A stretch of 5,400 bases of DNA from Minisyncoccota bacterium (GTDB lineage: Bacteria; Patescibacteriota; Minisyncoccia; Phycocordibacterales; UBA2100), in NCBI GenBank assembly GCA_018061585.1, contig JAGOTU010000011.1, forward strand, positions 13,026 to 18,425. The letters run 5' to 3'. A model generated the notes under the pieces. The model worked only from the letters and a program-made list of their open reading frames with translations, ran no database searches and was not told the DNA's origin. Shown piece after piece: positions 4,089-5,400 of this stretch. Position numbers and translations under genes: made by a program. Position 1 is the stretch's first letter, and each line of letters begins with the position of its first letter.

Positions 4089-4883
4089 TCATTTTTTTAC
4101 GGACGTTTTCCAAAGACCATCGAATATCTTTCGGAAATTTCCGGCCATATGAGCATTTACGATGTGAACACCGACCAAATTATTCTTCTCTATCGACAGT
4201 ATCGCTATCGAATCATCGATTATATAGAGGGCATAGCTCTGGACAGCTGCTTCAGACGGAAGAAACCTGTGCTCGTGATCCTTTTGGACCTCGTAGTACC
4301 TCGACTTACTTCTTTCGAGCGGGGACGGGTTCACGAGGAGCTTGGTTTTCATCTTTTTTTCCCGCTTCCAGCGGTCGATCCGTTCATGCCATTCTCCGGT
4401 AAAGACAAATTCCCATTCGGGACGCCAAACGAACTCATCGCGAAGGAGATAGCGGGTGGTACGCGCTTTGGCATTACGCATCATTGATAGGTATATGCGC
4501 TTAAGACCTTCCTGCCCCTCGAAAAAGACAGTGTGGGGGACAGCGTTGTCGCTCCTGCCGAATGAAGCGAGTGCCTGCTTGAGGGACGTGACGGTCCGCA
4601 TGCGCTTTTCAGCCTCGTCGAGATCCTTTTTTACGTGGCGCTCAAGCGCGTCGGGATCCTGAGCGATAAATTGCTTGACGTTGTTCTTGTAGGTGGTGGC
4701 AACGAGACCTTTGGAGATAAGAGAGGCGAGTGAGGTATACACAGTGCTCCTCGAGCGGGCACAGTGCCTGGCTATCATGGTCGCGTTCATGGGCGAGCGC
4801 ACCGCGAGTGCAGCATAGACAGCAGATTCGTTCTTACCGAGCCCCAAGGTCTCTATTTGTGCAGCGAGGTCTTCCATAGGCAT
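4089..4883 (-). CDS. TrmB-family transcriptional regulator
   Basis: From the ATG at 4883 the protein is 264 aa, beginning MPMEDLAAQIETLGLGK. The TrmB winged helix-turn-helix is clear at about residues 4-65: 'LGLGKNESAVYAAL' (the family's LGLs..EA.vYlaL), 'ATMIARHCARSRSTVYTSLASLISKGLV' (recognition helix and wing start). A short helical linker (about 77-108, EAEKRMRTV) follows. The C-terminal domain (about 115-260) resembles the sensor module of CPR TrmB/HTH proteins, with 'FFEGQEGLKRIYLSMM', 'RYLLRDEF', 'KTKLLVNP' and a late 'YIIDDSIAILSI'. The ligand is unknown, and sugar sensing should not be assumed. An in-frame ATG at 4920-4922 would add MDKCPSCRTVTTT. I prefer 4883 because the extra codons overlap a good promoter and operator, and family members usually start about 10 residues before LGL. 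The gene is divergent from the cupin gene. Confidence 0.85.
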   Translation of the reverse strand: MPMEDLAAQIETLGLGKNESAVYAALAVRSPMNATMIARHCARSRSTVYTSLASLISKGLVATTYKNNVKQFIAQDPDALERHVKKDLDEAEKRMRTVTSLKQALASFGRSDNAVPHTVFFEGQEGLKRIYLSMMRNAKARTTRYLLRDEFVWRPEWEFVFTGEWHERIDRWKREKKMKTKLLVNPSPLERSKSRYYEVQKDHEHRFLPSEAAVQSYALYIIDDSIAILSIEKNNLVGVHIVNAHMAGNFRKIFDGLWKTSVKK

Positions 4884-4886
4884 TGT

Positions 4887-4904
4887 TGTCGTAACTGTAC
4901 GACA
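4887..4904. promoter_or_regulatory. Candidate operator: perfect inverted repeat TGTCGTA-ACTG-TACGACA
   Basis: Two 7-bp arms with a 4-bp spacer lie in the TrmB-cupin divergent region and cover the predicted -10 box of the regulator gene (4894-4899). A second, shorter dyad GGACA-TT-TGTCC (4909-4920) sits over its -35 box, with centres 19 bp apart. All four arms share the half-site TGTC/GACA. Inference: binding site for the adjacent TrmB-type protein, giving autorepression and control of the cupin gene. Confidence 0.5.
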
Positions 4905-4921
4905 GCTAGGACATTTGTCCA
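4894..4921 (-). promoter_or_regulatory. Predicted promoter of the TrmB-type gene
   Basis: On the minus strand: -35 TGGACA (4916-4921, 5/6), 16-bp spacer, -10 TACAGT (4894-4899, 4/6). Ten nt separate the -10 box from the ATG at 4883, predicting a leader of only about 3 nt and no Shine-Dalgarno sequence. A competing possibility is TAATAT (4931-4936), 8 nt before the upstream ATG at 4922, but it has no recognisable -35. Confidence 0.45.
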
Positions 4922-4957
4922 TCTGGGTCGATATTACATGTGGGCAATCACAGGAGG
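4908..4957 (+). promoter_or_regulatory. Weak promoter and strong Shine-Dalgarno site of the cupin-like gene
   Basis: The ribosome binding site AGGAGG (4952-4957) is a perfect consensus, 5 nt before the ATG at 4963, and settles the start. A tentative promoter is -35 AGGACA (4908-4913, 4/6), 16 bp, -10 GATATT (4930-4935, 4/6). It overlaps the regulator's -35 box and the GGACA-TT-TGTCC dyad, so the two divergent promoters would compete. Confidence 0.5.
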
Positions 4958-4962
4958 TTCAT

Positions 4963-5400
4963 ATGCTTGCACTGCTCGATTGGGTCGAAGAGGAACTGCC
5001 GGACCTGCTTTTCTTTCAACGCGAAGCGTGGAAAGATGTGTATGTTGATTACCACGCGCCGTTCGTGGAACGTCTCTGGAGACCGTGGAAGAACTATCGT
5101 CTCTATTTGCACCGCATCTTGCCGTGCGCATCGAACGAAGCTCTGTTCCATCCGCATCCCTGGCCCTCTGCAATGAAGGTCGTCTCGGGTAGCTACGAAA
5201 TGGCGATCGGGTACGGCAGCGGCATGCGAGCACCGCCGCACGCGGCGAAGGTCATATTGCCGAAGGGGTCAACCTATGAAATGACCGAGCCTGATGCATG
5301 GCACTACGTGCGACCGATCGGAGGACCGAGTCTATCGATCATGGTGACCGGAGAGCCATGGAACAGGGAAACGCATAAAAGCCCGACGCCCCTCTCGCCG
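4963..5400 (+). CDS. Cupin-like protein, N-terminal 146 residues (runs off right edge)
   Basis: An open frame of 146 codons from the ATG at 4963 to the window end, with no stop. It begins MLALLDWVEEELPDLL. Cupin-type features: 'LHRILPCASNEALFHPHPWP' (49-68) carries the HxH pair H63 and H65 of cupin motif 1, followed by 'KVVSGSYEM' (72-80), in which E79 is the acidic ligand. 'LPKGSTYEM' (99-107) and 'WHYVRPIGGPSLSIMVTG' (113-130) match motif 2, with H114 as the last ligand. The layout (HRIL, then HPHPWP, then a GSYE turn, then H before a GPSLSI strand) resembles the single-domain cupins with an HDHPW motif often seen in phage and small genomes. The activity is unknown: it could be a metal-dependent dioxygenase-like, isomerase-like or small-molecule-binding protein. 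Divergence from a TrmB-type regulator suggests regulated expression. Confidence 0.72.
   Translation, partial: MLALLDWVEEELPDLLFFQREAWKDVYVDYHAPFVERLWRPWKNYRLYLHRILPCASNEALFHPHPWPSAMKVVSGSYEMAIGYGSGMRAPPHAAKVILPKGSTYEMTEPDAWHYVRPIGGPSLSIMVTGEPWNRETHKSPTPLSP

Noticed and set aside
3511..4152. 213-codon plus-strand frame antisense to lepB
   Set aside because: It is cysteine- and arginine-rich without motifs, spans the lepB promoter and AT-rich gap, and lies opposite a confident signal peptidase gene.
4934..5241. Minus-strand frames opposite the cupin-like gene
   Set aside because: They have no ribosome binding site or motif; the plus-strand frame has AGGAGG, cupin ligands and no stop to the window edge.

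Overview
The window most likely comes from a Patescibacteria (CPR) genome, probably Parcubacteria-like. This is an inference from gene content: compact proteins, a bS21 with a long tail, a short YbeY, an FtsA start of the 'GIDIGT..VKVV' type, and a single-domain TrmB-type regulator. No rRNA or full marker gene is present, so the placement is not proven. Base composition looks balanced to slightly GC-rich by eye. All genes lie between short intergenic regions, and several of those regions are rich in inverted repeats.

Layout. Positions 1-1174 carry a minus-strand core cluster, in transcription order rpsU (bS21), ybeY (rRNA maturation RNase) and the first 23 codons of ftsA. A 12-bp-stem terminator at 1975-2013 follows a divergent plus-strand SAM-dependent methyltransferase (1285-1968). 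Positions 2024-3894 hold a minus-strand pair: lepB (signal peptidase I), then, 8 nt later, a histidyl-tRNA-synthetase-like protein that seems to have lost several catalytic residues. Positions 4089-4883 encode a minus-strand TrmB-family regulator. Divergent from it, a plus-strand cupin-like gene starts at 4963 and runs off the right edge.

How the parts fit. rpsU-ybeY-ftsA joins ribosome assembly, rRNA maturation and division. rpsU and ftsA each have a clear sigma70-like -10 box only 8-9 nt before the ATG and no Shine-Dalgarno sequence, which predicts leaderless mRNAs. The methyltransferase and the cupin gene have canonical Shine-Dalgarno sequences. Between rpsU and ybeY lies a 124-nt rod-like dyad with about 41 base pairs. 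Between ybeY and ftsA lies a second multi-hairpin element. The TrmB-type gene and the cupin gene share an 80-nt divergent promoter region with a perfect 7-bp inverted repeat over the regulator's predicted -10 box, so autoregulation and control of the cupin gene are plausible.

The most unusual items are the rod element at 699-822, the HisRS-like pseudoenzyme, and the split between leaderless and Shine-Dalgarno genes. No CRISPR array, insertion sequence or tRNA gene was recognised.
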